DNA of 64,000 nt. It comes from Diphasiastrum complanatum (Eukaryota > Streptophyta > Lycopodiopsida > Lycopodiales > Lycopodiaceae). This document shows, in pieces, positions 46,445-56,999 of the stretch. Positions within the stretch are counted from its first letter, which is position 1, and the number at the start of each line of letters is the position of its first letter. The stretch spans positions 19,790,149 to 19,854,148 of the forward strand of contig CM055106.1 of assembly GCA_029204225.1 (NCBI GenBank). The letters run 5' to 3'. Under the pieces are notes generated by a model. That model was not told the DNA's origin. It was given only the letters and a program-made list of their open reading frames with translations, and did not search any database. A program made the translations under genes and the position numbers.

Positions 46445-47126
46445 TGTTAAAAATTCACAATTCTAGCTTGACTAGTTTTGGTCATATGGCTTGTAAATAG
46501 TTAGATGGTCATGATGTGGCTTGTCACACGTGCCAAATAGCATAGGATTCCATTCATAAGGATGTTCTCAAGTAGACCTAAGTGTTATAACCTTTGGAAT
46601 GAGTCCAAATTATGCTTAGATACAAGGGAGAAAAAATAGGAGCTATTTTTGGTAATTTTTGCATTGTTGAGGGATTTCCAAGATTCCAACCCTAACTTGG
46701 TAGGGATGAAAGATCCACCAAAATTAGAATTAGGGATAGGTTTAGGGCTACTCATACCTGCCCAAAACTGTGATGGATCATGTATATATAGGTGATGATA
46801 TCTCACCAATATCAATCAAGCAATTTCATGTTTTTTTTCTCATAATGGTGCAATTGCTCTCTATGTTCATAATTGTTTGAGTACTTGTGATTACTAATGA
46901 TTATAGGATTGAATGTAGGTCTGGTGTACAGTACTCAGACTGTGGGGGGCCGTACTTTCACACGTGTGAAGCCTTCTTCAAGGATTTGGGCCATTTAGTG
47001 AGGTTCAAGCATAGATTTTTGATGGATTTTGATGGTTCAACTTGTGCTAATCTTATGAAATCATAATCTATTGTTTCCCTCATCATTTCAAGTGTTTTAG
47101 GATCCTTATTTGCTGTAATTTTTACA
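46445..47126 (+). repeat. C2 3' LTR
   Basis: 682 bases, from TGTTAAAAATTCAC to TTTTTACA, after the purine tract GAGGAGGAG. Same length as the 5' LTR with only scattered substitutions. Confidence 0.97.
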
Positions 47127-47639
47127 ATCCTAGGTTTCTTGGCTTGAAGTACTTGTTAAAATTTTGTGTTGGTTGCATTGATCAGTATTGTTATTGTCAA
47201 CTTGGTATCAGAGCTTGGTAATAGCAATCACTAGACAAGGACAAATGTCAGATTTGGAATAATTTGAGTCAAATCGGTATCGATTTGGGCGAGGTTTGGA
47301 GAAGCAAAAAAACACCGTTTGAAAGGTATGGAGAGCCAAAATTGACAATTAAGGATTCTTTTGATTGCTCTAGGACATAGGAAAAATTTGTATAACAACT
47401 GCGATAGAGAACTCTCGTCGAAATTGAAGTTTTTAATTGATCAAAATTTGTCTTTCCATACCATAAATTCTGAAGACAGCATTGGTGGCTGGCACATGTT
47501 CGTTTCTTTATATGATCTAGCTACAACCATGTGGGTGAGGTTAGATTGCAAGATTTCACTGGTCAATTGATCTGGGAATGTAGAAGATAGAAACAATCAA
47601 ATCATAGACTCAAACTAGTCAAGAAGGAAAATCTCGATT
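47127..47639 (+). other. LTR end, primer site and leader of the element that hosts C2
   Basis: Text right of C2 ends as TTATTGTCAAC and is followed by TGGTATCAGAGC at 47203-47214, a tRNA-Met primer site. The 5' part of that LTR would be the sequence left of 41007. The leader that follows (47215-47639) has no recognised gene. Confidence 0.7.
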
Positions 47640-48009
47640 TTGCTCATAATTGGATGGAAATCCCATCACATATTTATATATGTAGAGCTCGGATCTGAGC
47701 ATATTAGGGCCTCTATCTATTCATCACAACCTAACCCTAACATCTAACCTAAAGATCCACTTGATCCACCCTATTTAGGTTCAATACCTTGAGATTCAAA
47801 AACAATGAGAAAATTGCTATTTTAAGCTCCTATTTTTTCCTATCTATGCACTCTTTGGACACATTCCAAAGATACCATTCCAAAGCTAGGTTTGATTTGA
47901 CTTAGAGCAAGGTATCCTATGCTTTTGGCACATGTGACATCCCACATCATGGCCTCAAAGTCATTTACAACTAGAACTTATGCAAACTACCTTGTGTAAA
48001 TTTAATAGT
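47640..48009 (-). repeat. Old antisense LTR relic related to the C2 LTR
   Basis: The reverse complement aligns with the first half of the C2 LTR. Shared are TCCTATGC, GGCACATGTGACA against GGCACGTGTGACA, CACATCATG and AGCTCCTATTTTTTC, in the same order. It ends near 48009 where TGTTAAAAATT is expected in reverse. Divergence is much larger than between the two C2 LTRs. Confidence 0.7.
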
Positions 48010-48049
48010 GGGGAAAGCAAAGAAAAATGAAAAGTTTTAGAGATGTGGA

Positions 48050-48665
48050 ATTTGGGGAATGTAGATATTTGGAAAAGCAAAAAGTTGCGGAATGTGAAAG
48101 TCAGAACTTAAAATTTTGAAAACATAAAATTTGGATAATATGAAAATTTTGATAATGTAGATTGGGAACATGGAGTGTAGGAATGTAGAAAAGAATTTGT
48201 GAAAGTGCAAGATCTAGGAATGTAGGAATGCTTAGTGAATGTGGAATATTGGGAAAGGTAGATCCTAGGATGTAGCTTGGGGAATGCGGGATCTAGGAAA
48301 GGCAAAACTGACAGAGCGAAAATGTGGGGAAGATGGATCTTGGGAGGCAAAAAGGTGGGGGAAGGCAAAACAATTTGGCAAATATACAATTGGGATGACA
48401 AGATCTAGATTATGAGAAGACATAAGCAGGGAAACAAGTGATGGGACAAGCAAGATCTTGCGTGAATAGAGGTGAGGCAAGATCTTGAAAATGTAAAGTT
48501 TGAGAAGACAAAAAATGAGAAGAAAAAAAAAGTGAGAAGACATGATATAGTAATGCACAAGTCCAAGAATGCAGATCCTGGAAAAGCAGATAGTGAAGAA
48601 TATAGATTTTGGAGAATAGAAGATCTGGGGAGAGCAAAAGGAAAGAAAAGCAAAATGTTAAAAAA
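48050..48665 (+). repeat. Purine-rich degenerate repeat
   Basis: About 600 bases with few pyrimidines. The word AGATCTAGGAA or AGATCTTGG and variants recurs at least ten times at spacings of roughly 25-60 bases, mixed with GAATGTAGGA. No primer site or protein motif belongs to it. Confidence 0.65.
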
Positions 48666-48725
48666 AATATATTTCTCAGATCTATTTCCATTTTTTTTCC
48701 GATTTTTTGACAATATTTTAGCTGA

Positions 48726-49180
48726 TGTGACGACCTCGCAAAGGGCATGACGCAGGTCTGGCGTTATCGACATGTTTGGGTGCCACACATCACCATCCTA
48801 GGTGGTCACGTGTCATCGGCAGGACCATGCTTGATGGGACCCACTCTGTTATGGCTATATAGTGGTGGAGTTTCCTTCTTTCCATTCGCTCGGTCTACCC
48901 GGGAGTTGGTGGATGGAGAGCACATGCATGAGCAAGGATGTATCTCCAGGCCAGGAGATGTGTGCTAGGAAGAGCCGAGTGCGATGGCTGGTGGTATGGG
49001 ACGCTAGTTATCGTAAGAGGCTTGACCGGACATGATTATGTAGATAGCTCCAGTGCATGGGGGTGGGTCGGTTGTGACCCTATGGATGGGCGAATACGGT
49101 GCGTCGTCACTGGTATGGGGTGTACGGAACCTTCAAGGCAGTCGAAGATCTTAGGGAGTTCTAACAGTTGGTATCAGAGC
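48726..49180 (+). repeat. Single LTR with primer site
   Basis: From TGTGACGACCTCGCAAAGG to TTCTAACA (49166), followed by TTGGTATCAGAGC at 49168-49180. A GGCTATATAG box is at 48851-48860. TG and CA ends and the primer site define the right boundary; the left boundary is inferred. It is GC-richer than its surroundings. No element body of the expected kind follows. Confidence 0.72.
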
Positions 49181-49916
49181 AGTTGATTTCCTTAGAGGTG
49201 CACAAGTTCCCTTATTTGCCTTTGCATTTGGTATTCTTGTAGGAGTCATAGACTACCATGAAAGAGAGATTGCAAAAGGAATTAGACGTTTGAGACAACC
49301 ATACAATCATGTAATACTGATAACCTGATATGAAGAGAATGTAGAATTAATTCAAGCATCAGAGACATCCATACAATTCTCTTCTTAATAGCGTTTGTGT
49401 GAGAGGAGCGAGAGTTATCATTCAACAAGAATGCGAGGAGCAAGAGTTATCATTCAACAAGAATGAAAAGGTGTAGAACAATAGCAAATCTGTATATTGA
49501 AGTTGCAAATACAACGATCAGACCACAATACAATTGTGCTGATAAGCACGTGATCCTACTAACAGATTCAAGACAATTGCTAAGATTCTAAAATAGTTCT
49601 CTCTCTATATATATAATCACTAGCTCTGAGGAGTCAACTACTGATCAAAGGTGTTCTTCGCTATCTGGCCTTACGTATCATAATCCACTGTATTACAATC
49701 GCTCAATTACATGTATATATACATATCAGTTGAAAAATCTTGTATTAACTTAACTTTACAATTACAAGATTGATAACAACTGTTAAACTGATCAATATAT
49801 CAGTTCGTTGATGGAGCGTGAAGGCTATCTGGTCTGATAGCGAAAATCCGTATATTTTTGCAGACTGAAAATGCGACACTCCTTGGCCTTTTGGCCGTTG
49901 CCTTTACCTGAGGGTA
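49181..49916. other. Unassigned stretch, possible decayed LTR
   Basis: A TATATATATAATCACTAGC block at 49602-49620 and further TATA-like text at 49712-49725 look LTR-like. A near-exact short duplication, GAGCGAGAGTTATCATTCAA and GAGCAAGAGTTATCATTCAA, is at 49405-49460. No gene recognised. Confidence 0.4.
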
Positions 49917-50035
49917 GCCTTTGAGATTTGTAGGACACCTTTGCCATTTGGAAGACACCTTCGGTGTTTGTAGGACATCGCCTTTGTCTATAGGACAGCT
50001 TCGGCCTATTGTAGGGCAAGTGTCGTCTTTTTCGC
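49917..50035 (+). repeat. Minisatellite of about 20-bp units
   Basis: Five to six units of the type TTTGTAGGACACCTTTGCC, TTGGAAGACACCTTCGGTG, TTTGTAGGACATCGCC, TATAGGACAGCTTCGGCC and TTGTAGGGCAAGTGTCG follow in tandem. Confidence 0.75.
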
Positions 50036-50059
50036 CTGTTGAAAACTGCATGCAAATAT

Positions 50060-50395
50060 GCAGTGTCGGGTTTTTTGCAATTTTCACCTGTGTAGAAACC
50101 CGTATAAGACTTGCAGTGTCTATTTTTTCATCGAGTTTCTTTCTCAGCTTATCTGGTATGTGCATATACACTGCGCTGCTGCATCCAAATGTTCGAACAT
50201 GTGCAAGATTTGGCTTCGACTTCCACCATATCTCATGAGGAGTTTTATTTGGTATTTCAAATTTCAGAATACGATATCAGTACAATAAGCTTTGAATTCG
50301 TTGAAAATGTATTCAACTCCACGATATATGCAAATTTGCTTCAGCTTATTGCTTGTCTGCTTCTCAGCCCAATTTGTATACTCTGGTGGGATTCG
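50060..50395 (-). pseudogene. C3b integrase C-terminal fragments
   Basis: Read right to left: AEKQTSNKLKQI then GVEYIFNEFKAYCTD (about 50385-50275), the second-Asp region of a copia integrase with Asp lost, then after a deletion IPNKTPHEIWWKSKPNLAHV and RTFGCSSVYAHIPDKLRKKL at about 50255-50130, the end of the core. A frame change follows. Confidence 0.75.
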
Positions 50396-51290
50396 CCACC
50401 TCCCCTCATACCAAGTACTCTACCCAGGCTGGTAAAGCACATCTTCTCTCTCTAGAATTTATTGATCCCTTTAATCATGCCTAGATCGTGTGAGGTGATT
50501 GCACATCGATCTGAGCTCTCTGGACTTCGCTAGGACCGGTCAAAGATTTTTAGCCATAGGACCTTGCTGCCGGCTAGATTCTGGTCACAGTGGAGCCAGA
50601 AGCGGCGCCGACGCCAGTGGCGCCGGGTGCAGCAGGGGTGCTGCTGGCGCCGGGGACAATGCTGGCACTGGAAGTAAAGCTTGTAAAGGTAAGTTTACAG
50701 CATCCACCCCACCTTTATAAAATCTGATGTCCTCTTCAGATGTCAGATTAATGTGAAGGTGTCTCCCAATCAAAATTAACTATACATTTGAGCTACTTGG
50801 CACAGTACTCAATTTACTGGCCGCTTTTTATTAACATTGAAGCTGGCACACCACAAGTCGGAGGCTCAGCTCTTTGTACTGAAAAATACGTAACTTGAAA
50901 ATATCACTTTGTCTGGGAAAAGCGTAGATTTTATATCGCTTACGTAAAACCCAAGAACCTTATTAACTGGTGACAGAGGCCTTTCTGTGAAATGTTCGCC
51001 CCCGTCGCTTCTAACTTTTGACTTTGGAACTCCTTTGAGGGTATTGTTGAATCAGAAAGTTTTCCTTTTGTTTTAAGGCAAACAAGCTTTTTTGCATGAA
51101 AACACTTTGTGGTATTTACCTTAAAGAATTGCATAAGATTGAATAGTTCATCTAAAAAGCTTGATATTTTAAAGATCTGAAATGAGAGTCAGACAAAGAT
51201 GAGCAAAATTGTTATTTTGAAAATGTTCTGAGCATGTCAAATAACATACTAAATTTAAGAACTTGAGCTATTTGAGGAAACAGACCCTCA
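50396..51290. other. Stretch within C3b, with a GC-rich island
   Basis: No family recognised. 50585-50665 is strikingly GC-rich (AGCGGCGCCGACGCCAGTGG and GCTGCTGGCGCCGGGG) within AT-rich surroundings. The minus-strand segment 51134-50990 may be decayed integrase. Confidence 0.4.
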
Positions 51291-52671
51291 TTTCCTACAC
51301 TTGACGCAAATCGAATGGTCCACAAATATCTGAATGCACAATTTCAAGTACCTTAGTTGCTTAATAAACATCCTTACTGAAAGGTGTTCTAGTCATCTTC
51401 CCTTTAAGATAGGATTCGCAGGTAGTTCGAATATCTCTACTTTTGATTTCGACTCCTTAAATTCTCTGGCTTTTGTTGGCTTGGTACAAGCTTCCATGTT
51501 CATGTGACATAGCCTCTTGTGCCACAATACATCTGTCGATTCCTAAGTTTGATTGACTTGTTCGAGTCTTGTTCAAATGTTCAATCGATAAAAATTTCCT
51601 TCTCTGCCTAGGTTACCAGAATCTCCCTCAAACGGTTTACAAGAGTTCTTCATGAAGGTTATTGACATACCTGTATCGACTATCTTAGCTATAGATAGAA
51701 GATCTTTATCAAGAGTAGGGACATAGAGAACTTCCTCTAATTTCTTGTCTCCTTGATTCGTGTTAAGCCATAATACACCAGTTCCATCAACCACATGTTT
51801 AGAACCGTCTCCACGTATAATGAATCTCGAATATTTTGTCTTCTTGTACTCAGACAAAATTTGTTTTGAGGAAACAAAATGTGAGGTGGCTCCAGAATCA
51901 AGTACTACTTCTTGAATGTAATTAGATGAACATTATAGATCAACACTAACATAAGCTGCTGAGTTTCTTGTCGGCCTATCTTCTACTGCTTTGGAGCATT
52001 GTGCTTTGTCTTTGACATAGTTTGAATCTGAAGGTTCACAGTCTACTACTACATGACCCTATTTATGACAATGAATTCATTCAATTTTTGGATTTAACCT
52101 ACACTTTTCTTCTGTGTGACCTGATCTTCTACATCTTTTGAAGGTCTTCTTATCACTAGAATTCTTTTGTTGTTTACTAGATGGTTGTTCATTTGTCTTA
52201 GACTCATTCTTCTTAGACGACTCCCTCTTAAACTTAGACTTCTTAGAAGATTTATTCTTTTGAGTAAATAGAGCATTTTCTAAATCACCATTGTCGTCAT
52301 AGTGTTCACAAGCTTCTACTTCTTCTTTAACTTCGTCTATTGCCTTTTGAAGTGTCATAGTTGCATCTTTTGTCAATAAGGTTCGAGTTGTGTGGAATGA
52401 CCTGGATAGGGCTTGAATAAAATAACTAAGCTGTTTTTCCTTAGAAATTGTATTTTCTGTACCAAAATTCTACAAGGAAATAAAAGATCTTTAATCTTTC
52501 GCACGAATGTGTTCAGGTCTTTGTCATCCCACTGTAAAAAAGTTGATTGGTCTTCCAAGAATAGAATTTGATTACGAGATCAAATCTCATTCTTGGTTTG
52601 CCGTTCTTCCCATAAATCCTTTGCGTTTGAAATTGATGTAAGATCTAGCATTATATTGTCATGCACTACTG
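51291..52671 (-). pseudogene. Ty1/copia relic C3b: Gag, protease, GAG-pre-integrase, integrase start
   Basis: Read right to left: Gag DLWEERQTKNEI, STFLQWDDKDLNTFVRKIKD, KDATMTLQKAIDEVKEEVEA, a Lys/Ser-rich part and a knuckle FKRCRRSGHTEEKC (about 52142-52101). Then protease SEYKKTKYSRFIIRGDGSKH and LYVPTLDKDLLSIAKIVDTG, the pre-integrase region CIVAQEAMSHEHGSLYQANK and IVHSDICGPFDS at about 51345-51310 with the first integrase Asp. Its N-terminus is cut at 52671 where CACTA sequence begins. It is the second copy of the C3 family (see 39760-40536). Confidence 0.88.
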
Positions 52672-53600
52672 TCTTCTCAACTTGATTATTGTGGGACAAT
52701 CAATGACATCCTTGAAGTTGGATTTAGGCAATTCAGCCTTTTCATATTTGATGTCAAATGGTTCAATGTTATTTGCAATGGTCCCAATGCAACTGTCAGG
52801 AAAGATGAGAGTAATTATTTTGCCATTGACTCCACCAAGCTTTGGACAGATTAAAGCGACACATTTGTTTTTTCGCAACAATGTGAGTAGGTACATTTCT
52901 TTGATGTCTTCAAGATGTCTATGCTCTTTTGTTGTCAATCAATCAATTTTCAGTGTACTGCAAACAATGTATATTGTGTATAGTAATATGCAAGCAACTA
53001 TAAAATAGTTATGGATACGTGTATGGTAACATCGATCAATTACATGTGGTCTTTTACCCTGATCGTTCAGATCCCATATGGTGGTACGTGATTCAAGTCG
53101 CTCCTTGAAGTGAGAGAATTTTTGAAGATAGAGATGTCCTAGAGGATATGGCGCTGCCAGTTGATGCACCTCATGAACAAGATCGTGATGACGGATTCAA
53201 TGTCATCATTTTGGAGGATGATCATGTGCAACCTTCACAAGCTAATGATGTCATTGAGCGCGATGCATCAGCTTATTAATGATGAAGCTATAGGAGATAT
53301 TTGGGTAGAATAGAGATAGATTCATTTGGTTTGGCAGATTTGTCGCATGATGATGCGACAAATGATAACGATGAACCACCAAATGAATGAGTGAGATAGT
53401 ACGATGTATTTCAATTCATTGTAATATAAATCAGATTGCTCACAGATGCAATTACACTTTATTGATTGACTAGTTGACATCAAACAAGAAGTCGATGCAT
53501 GTGAGTACACAATTTGTAATCATCATTTTTTTGTGATACATAAATTTCTTTATTCACTTGTGAATATGGCAACCATGTTGATAGAAAATGGAATTCAATG
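52672..53600 (+). pseudogene. CACTA transposase C-terminal (DUF4216-type) and tail, inverted copy
   Basis: In the plus frame that matches the copy at 56700-57040: LDYCGTINDILEVGFRQFSL, FDVKWFNVICNGPNA and FAIDSTKLWTDxSDTFVFSQ, as in the DUF4216 region that ends EnSpm transposase proteins. An acidic tail with LPVDAPHEQ follows at about 53150-53280. The segment is the reverse complement of 55969-56990 at about 90 percent or more identity. Its left edge is fused to the C3b Gag. Confidence 0.78.
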
Positions 53601-53640
53601 TTTTGATAGGTAACAAATTCCAAAAGTGAGTTCCATTTAC

Positions 53641-54050
53641 ATTCTATTTTATACCGTGGGTTATACCGAGAGACCATTTTTTCATCAGTCTCGGTATTAC
53701 TCTCGGTTAGCAGAGTGTCTTTGAATGCCTCTGGCCACTTGGACCCTCTTTATAACCCTCCCTATAAATGTCTCAAAAACAAGTTCAAATTTGGTAGGCT
53801 TATACCGAGGTCAGCCTCGGTATACCCCTCAAACTAGATTCAATATTCAGATGTATGTTTTGAGGCCTTCTAGTGGATTTATAACCCTCTCTATATCCCT
53901 CTCTATAAATGTTTCAAAACCAAGTTCAAATTTGGTGGGCTTATTCCAAGGCCAAATATCGGACCCGAGGCTCGAGCATTCCGCTCCTCGCGTGACTCAT
54001 TTTAAAAACTATGAGGTGGAAAGCCCAAACTGAGAGGGCAGTTTCTTCTC
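53641..54050 (+). repeat. Subterminal-type repeats with ACCGAG hairpins
   Basis: Two tandem units, about 53728-53820 and 53861-53953, share TATAACCCTC, CTATAAATGT, CAAGTTCAAATTTGGT and GGGCTTAT or AGGCTTAT. A perfect 10-base hairpin TATACCGAGG / CCTCGGTATA with a 4-base loop is at 53801-53824. A further ACCGAGAGA / TCTCGGT pair is at 53667-53697. Confidence 0.75.
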
Positions 54051-54827
54051 TTTTCCACATGTGTTTTTCACTCTATCCTCATGGACACTCATAACTTCCA
54101 TTCTTATCAAACAAGTGGCACCATATGGACCTCCTGGTGGCATTTATTTTGTTAGTTTTTCTTTTGTTCGATTCAATTGGGACAACCATACTTGCAAAAA
54201 ACGTTGTAATGCATGTCTTTGCTTTTGTGTGGACTTTGGAGGTACTTCAACTTGCATGGATGGACTTCTTCTACCATATTTTCTGATTCTCCTAAAATTG
54301 ACGAGGAAAAAGCAATTCTTATCGATAGATTGTAGGTACTTCTTGCCTTCCTAGAATGTTGTAGACATAGAACTTTTGTCGCAATCCATAAAATGTTTCA
54401 GGGCTTTGCAATAGAAATTCCTACCCTTTCACAAACAATTAATATGCAACCATTTGAGAGCATGATGGTATGAAAAGATTTTTCACTTTTTTTTTCACAT
54501 TTTTAGAGTAATGAGTTTTGTCCACGATGTTATCCTAAGTTGGTTTTGGAAAGTTTATGCAGTTTCACGGCAATTAATGGAAACTTTTCTATGCTTATGG
54601 TTATTAACATGCAACGAGTCTCTAAATTCCTTTGCCCAGCATGAATGATGAAACTTGTTTTGCAGCTGATTCTAAATCAATCCATAGCTTTGTGAGAAAT
54701 TTCTTTTCTGCATAAGATTTTTATAGCTGCAATTGCATCAGATTCTTAATAATAAGTGCATGAGAAAAAAACCAACGCATGGATGGATAAATTTTTTTAT
54801 TAAATCTATAAAAGAAATTTATGGAGT

Positions 54828-54828
<1 letters not shown>
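54051..54828. other. Unassigned stretch inside the CACTA region
   Basis: No protein recognised with confidence; probably non-coding sequence of the transposon or an inserted flank. Confidence 0.35.

Positions 54829-54918
<90 letters not shown>
54829..54918 (+). repeat. (CT)n microsatellite, 90 bp
   Basis: Uninterrupted CT array followed by interrupted CT-rich text with TGGTTCTCGCT twice (54951 and 54979). It lies at the left edge of TNP2 copy B, at the proposed inversion breakpoint. Confidence 0.98.
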
Positions 54919-54920
<2 letters not shown>

Positions 54921-54984
54921 GTGGTTGATCGAAGCTATCTCTCTCTCCCTTTCTGGTTCTCGCTCTATCTTTCTCTTTGGTTCT

Positions 54985-55968
54985 CGCTGTGGATCGCTTG
55001 GGTAAAATTTGCCATGACTCCACAATCACACATGTTTCTATTTTTGTCAATGCGCTCCGTACGAAAGTGTCGTCCATGCGTCCACAACAGTGCACTGTAT
55101 TTTTTATACTGAACAAAATGGAAATTAATGTGCTAGGGGTACAACAAACATGTACAAAATTGCATGTATTAATAAACTATCTTTCGCAGATGTTGCGAGT
55201 GATGTGCAAGGATATCTCACCTGAACATTTTGCATAGCCAGGAAAGTCGTGCATCGTCCACATCAAGATCCTCTCTACCACAAAATCTCTTTGTCTAAGT
55301 AGTCTTGATATATTGCTCACTTGAACTCCTTGCCATAGAATCTTTAGCTCATCTATCAAGGGAGCCATATACACATCCATATTTTTTGCCTTGTATTTTC
55401 CAAGGATAAGAAGGATGAGCATTAGGTGCCCCTTCTTTATACTTAGCCAAGAGGGGATGTTGTAGTTTACAAGGACAACCAGCCAGGTGGACCATGATAT
55501 GGAGTGCAAACTGAATGGATTCATACCATCCATGGCCAACCCCAAATGCAAATGGCGAGGCTCATCCCTAAATTCATGCCAAGTAGCATCCACGTACTTC
55601 CATGCTGGAGAATCGGCAAGGATCCTCATATTATCATCGTATAAACGATTGTTCGAATGCCATGTCATTAGCTTCGCGATGGAATTACAGTTAAAAATGT
55701 GGCGTATCCTAGGTATGATGGGAAAATGTCTTACCACCTTGGCAGGCATGGTCGCTCCTTGTAAATCTTGCCTGTAGCGGTGTTCCCCACAACGTGGACA
55801 CGTGCTTGCCTCCTCAAACTCATCTCGATATAATATGCAATCATTTGGACATGCATGGATGCGCTTGTAATCCATGCCGACCGTGGATAGCATTTTCTTG
55901 GCTTCTTGTCGAGACGTTGCCATGGTGTTTTAGTTAGAACCGGGTTGATAAGCGAGTTGAGAACCGAC
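54985..55968 (-). pseudogene. CACTA TNP2 transposase, copy B
   Basis: From the ATG at 55923 the minus-strand frame is open for 248 codons: MDYKRIHACPNDCILYRDEF, STCPRCGEHRYRQDL, KLMTWHSNNRLYDDNMRILA, WHEFRDEPRHLHLGLAMDGM, NPF, NYNIPSWLSIKKGHLMLILL and MDVYMAPLIDELKILWQGVQ. This is the Transposase_21 (TNP2) family: two CxxC zinc pairs, then the DxxNPF region. It ends at 55177; decayed text continues to 54985. It is the N-terminal and central part of the transposase only. Confidence 0.88.
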
Positions 55969-56990
55969 ATTTTCTATCAACATTGGTTGCCATATGCACA
56001 AGTGAATAAAGAAATTTATGTGTCACAAAAAAATGATGATCACAAATTGTGTACTCACATGCATCGACTTCTTGTTCGATGTCAACTAGTCAATCAATAA
56101 AGTATAATTGCATCTGTGAGCAATATGATTTATATTACAATGAATTGAAATTCATCGTACTGTCTCACTCATTCATTTGGTGGTTCATCGTTATCATTTG
56201 TCGCATCATCATGTGACAAATCCGCCAAACCAAATGAATCTATCTCTAATTCTACCCAAATATCTCCTAGAGCTTCATCATTAATAAGCTGATTTTCAAA
56301 AGCTAATGGCGACGGTGATGACGAGTAAGATCGTGAAAGTGTGTCGTGTGTTGTCGAACCATCCGACGATGATGCATCGCACTCAATGACATCATTAGCT
56401 TGTGAAGGTTTCACATGATCATCCTCCGAAATGGTGACATTGAATCCGTCATCATGATGTTGTTCATGAGGTGCATCAACTGGTAGCACCATGTCCTCCA
56501 GGACATCTCTATCTTAAAAAATTCTCTTACTTCAAGGAGCGACTTGAATCACGTACCACCATCTGGGATCTGAACGATCGGGGTGAAAGACCACCTGTAA
56601 TTGATCGATGCTACCATACACGTATCCATAACTATTTTATAGTTGCTTGCGTATTACTATACACAATATTCATTTTTTGCAGTACACTGAAAATTGATTG
56701 ATTGACAACAAAAGAGCATAGACATCTTGAAGACATCAAAGAAATGTACCTGCTCACATTGTTGCGAAAAAACAAATGTGTCGCTTTAATCTGTCCAAAG
56801 CTTGGTGGAGTCAATGGCAAAATAATTACTCTCATCTTTCCTGACAATTGCATTGGGACCATTGCAAATAACATTGAACCATTTGACATCAAATATGAAA
56901 AGGCTGAATTGCCTAAATCCAACTTCAAGGATGTCATTGATTGTCCCACAATAATCAAGTTGAGAAGACAGTAAATTGGTGTCCGCCGTG
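55969..56990 (-). pseudogene. CACTA DUF4216-type region and acidic tail, second copy
   Basis: Read right to left from 57040: MDDCGVMANFTQENRASTAD, LDYCGTINDILEVGFRQFSL, KWFNVICNGPNAIVRKDESN to 56786. Further left an acidic open segment MVLPVDAPHEQHHDDGFNVT and DIWVELEIDSFGLADLSHDD spans 56492-56169. It follows TNP2 copy C in the correct order. Its left end abuts copy B at about 55968. Confidence 0.8.
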
Positions 56991-56999
56991 CTTGCTCGA

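Larger units (their letters stand above)
41007..47126 (+). mobile_element. Ty1/copia retrotransposon C2, full length
   Basis: Complete structure: 682-bp LTRs at both ends with TG and CA termini, primer site at 41689, a single-frame gag-pol region 42492-46430, polypurine tract and 3' LTR. The LTRs differ at roughly a dozen positions (about 98 percent identical), so the insertion is recent relative to its neighbours. The flanks read AATCC on the left and ATCCT on the right, compatible with a 4-5 bp target duplication. Three in-frame stops and a catalytic Glu-to-Lys change make this copy defective. Confidence 0.97.

Noticed and set aside
51250-51345. First Asp of the C3b integrase as evidence for an active element
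   Set aside because: The rest of the core is deleted and interrupted by unrelated sequence.
56702-56974. Plus-strand open frame (and its twin at 52666-52938, minus) as a conserved gene
   Set aside because: The opposite strand carries the DUF4216-type transposase region with matching order after TNP2, so this frame is its antisense shadow.
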